DNA of 16,341 bases from Actinomycetes bacterium. GTDB taxonomy: Bacteria; Actinomycetota; Actinomycetes; Mycobacteriales; Mycobacteriaceae. The stretch covers positions 1 through 16,341 of the forward strand of contig JAEWGK010000144.1 of the NCBI GenBank assembly GCA_023388385.1. The letters run 5' to 3'. Within the stretch, counting starts at the first letter, position 1, and each line of letters begins with the position of its first letter. Positions 16,218-16,341 of the stretch are shown in pieces. Made by a program: the position numbers and the translations under genes. Below the pieces are notes generated by a model. The model was not told the origin of the DNA. It did no database searches and worked only from the letters and a program-made list of their open reading frames with translations.

Positions 16218-16341
16218 ATGACGGCCAACACCGAACGCCGACGGGCGGAGGTGCTCGGCGCGATCGTGGCCGACTACATCGCCTCGCAGGAGCCCGTCGG
16301 CTCGAAGGCTCTGGTGGAGCGGCACAACCTGGGGGTGTCCA
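16218..16341 (+). CDS. hrcA: Heat-inducible transcription repressor HrcA, 3' end cut off by the window
   Basis: The first 41 codons are present, with AAGGAG 7 nt upstream of the ATG. The product starts [17 protein letters not shown], then [19 protein letters not shown], which is the classic HrcA N-terminal winged-helix sequence that binds the CIRCE operator. HrcA represses groESL and sometimes dnaK genes. The family is about 340 residues, so roughly one eighth is visible. In corynebacteria dnaJ2 usually follows; that would lie beyond the window. Confidence 0.93.
   Translation, partial: MTANTERRRAEVLGAIVADYIASQEPVGSKALVERHNLGVS

Overview
The window looks like the chromosome of a high-GC actinobacterium, most likely a Corynebacterium. 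The evidence is the very GC-rich third codon positions, the TreS-maltokinase pair, the long actinobacterial form of MalQ, FadD15, and the order fadD15 - hypothetical - hemW - hrcA. I identified everything by reading the sequence and recalling family motifs; no database search was run.

Left edge (1 to about 840, leftward, clearly lower GC): this is the start of what reads as a microcin C (McC)-type operon, and it is the most interesting part of the window. A seven-codon gene encodes MFGTVRN. Like E. coli MccA (MRTGNAN) it is a heptapeptide with Met first and Asn last, and it has a strong Shine-Dalgarno sequence. It is followed by a 10-bp GC-rich hairpin and then by a ThiF/E1-type adenylyltransferase that resembles MccB closely. 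The mccB gene runs off the window after 212 codons, so the export, self-immunity and tailoring genes would lie outside.

885 to 4528 (leftward): a 96-residue hypothetical gene, then maltokinase (mak) and trehalose synthase (treS), which overlap by ATGA. Together they convert trehalose to maltose and then to maltose 1-phosphate.

4529 to 7707 (rightward): two copies of a roughly 100-bp palindromic repeat flank a 54-residue single-pass membrane protein. They are followed by an M3 metallopeptidase (dcp) with a Asp/Ala-rich insertion containing a 21-bp tandem duplication, a 76-residue membrane protein, and a 26-residue membrane micropeptide with a perfect AGGAGG site.

7766 to 11441 (leftward): malQ (4-alpha-glucanotransferase) followed by brnQ (branched-chain amino acid transporter). 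With treS and mak, malQ makes this a trehalose/maltose/alpha-glucan neighbourhood interrupted by a peptide and amino-acid uptake block.

11683 to 16341 (rightward): fadD15 (long-chain acyl-CoA synthetase), two strong GC-rich stem-loops, an unknown 219-residue acidic protein translationally coupled to hemW (radical-SAM haem chaperone), a 655-bp stretch with what may be a decayed reading frame, and the first 41 codons of hrcA (heat-shock repressor).
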